From positions 1 through 13,234 of the forward strand of contig JASJAL010000220.1 of assembly GCA_030067055.1 (NCBI GenBank): DNA of 13,234 bases, given 5' to 3'. This stretch comes from Kiloniellales bacterium. GTDB taxonomy: Bacteria; Pseudomonadota; Alphaproteobacteria; Kiloniellales; JAKSBE01. Of this stretch, positions 13,213 to 13,234 are shown one piece after another. The stretch's first letter is position 1. Every line of letters begins with the position of its first letter. Below the pieces are notes generated by a model that was not told the origin of the DNA, searched no databases, and saw nothing but the letters and a program-made list of their open reading frames with translations. The translations under genes and the position numbers were made by a program.

Positions 13213-13234
13213 GTGTCGAAGCGATTTTGGTCCC
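13213..13234 (+). CDS. Possible start of a gene cut by the right edge
   Basis: GTG 13213 opens a frame reading MSKRFWS to the window end, with AAGGA (13203-13207) 5 nt upstream and a plausible promoter before it. Only seven codons are visible, so neither the product nor the reality of the gene can be judged. It would be divergent from the acylase gene. Confidence 0.35.

Noticed and set aside
1..13234. Mobile elements, CRISPR, tRNA/rRNA, toxin-antitoxin or defence genes
   Set aside because: No transposase or integrase motifs, no spaced repeats and no tRNA-like cloverleaf noticed; every sizeable gene except the 1045-1713 membrane protein belongs to an ordinary, recognisable family.

Overview
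The window is a GC-rich stretch of chromosome. The gene content and protein sequences point to an alphaproteobacterium, probably Rhodospirillales-like: an IF-1 of alphaproteobacterial type, an ACT-domain threonine ammonia-lyase, a haem-less cystathionine beta-synthase and abundant GTG/TTG starts. I cannot name a genus. Genes are packed and mostly housekeeping or accessory metabolism. I see no mobile elements, phage genes, CRISPR arrays, tRNA or rRNA.

Layout. (1) 1-779, minus: a PLP enzyme of the cystathionine gamma-synthase/lyase family, cut by the left edge. (2) 1045-1713, plus: an unrecognised four-helix membrane protein, which overlaps tail-to-tail with (3) 1689-2510, minus: a secreted Sel1-like/SPOR protein. 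(4) 2511-3130: a 620 bp gene-free stretch with a nested palindrome, a candidate promoter and a hairpin close to the cspA ribosome-binding site. (5) 3131-3641, plus: cspA followed by an IF-1 gene with a TTG start. (6) 3670-5049, minus: cystathionine beta-synthase, ending convergently on IF-1 at a likely bidirectional hairpin. (7) 5254-6549, minus: a YcxB-like membrane domain fused to an alpha/beta-hydrolase. (8) 6687-7310, plus: a glutathione S-transferase whose stop codon overlaps that of (9) 7307-8278, minus: an EamA-family transporter. (10) 8397-9218, minus: a TPR protein with a good sigma70-like promoter. (11) 9306-10535, minus: threonine ammonia-lyase. (12) 10637-13012, minus: a membrane-anchored penicillin-acylase-family Ntn hydrolase. 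(13) From 13213, plus: a possible gene start that runs off the right edge.

How the genes fit together. The two sulfur-amino-acid enzymes (cystathionine beta-synthase and the gamma-lyase/synthase homologue) lie about 3 kb apart on the same strand and could together perform reverse transsulfuration (homocysteine to cysteine). Threonine ammonia-lyase feeds 2-oxobutanoate to isoleucine synthesis, the same oxo acid released by gamma-lyase. CspA and IF-1 are both small OB-fold RNA-binding proteins placed head-to-tail, which suggests a translation/cold-response pair. The rest look like independent single-gene units.

I found no convincing new multi-gene system. The most distinctive items are the YcxB-hydrolase fusion, the cspA/TTG-IF-1 pair with its structured upstream region, and the Sel1-SPOR protein.
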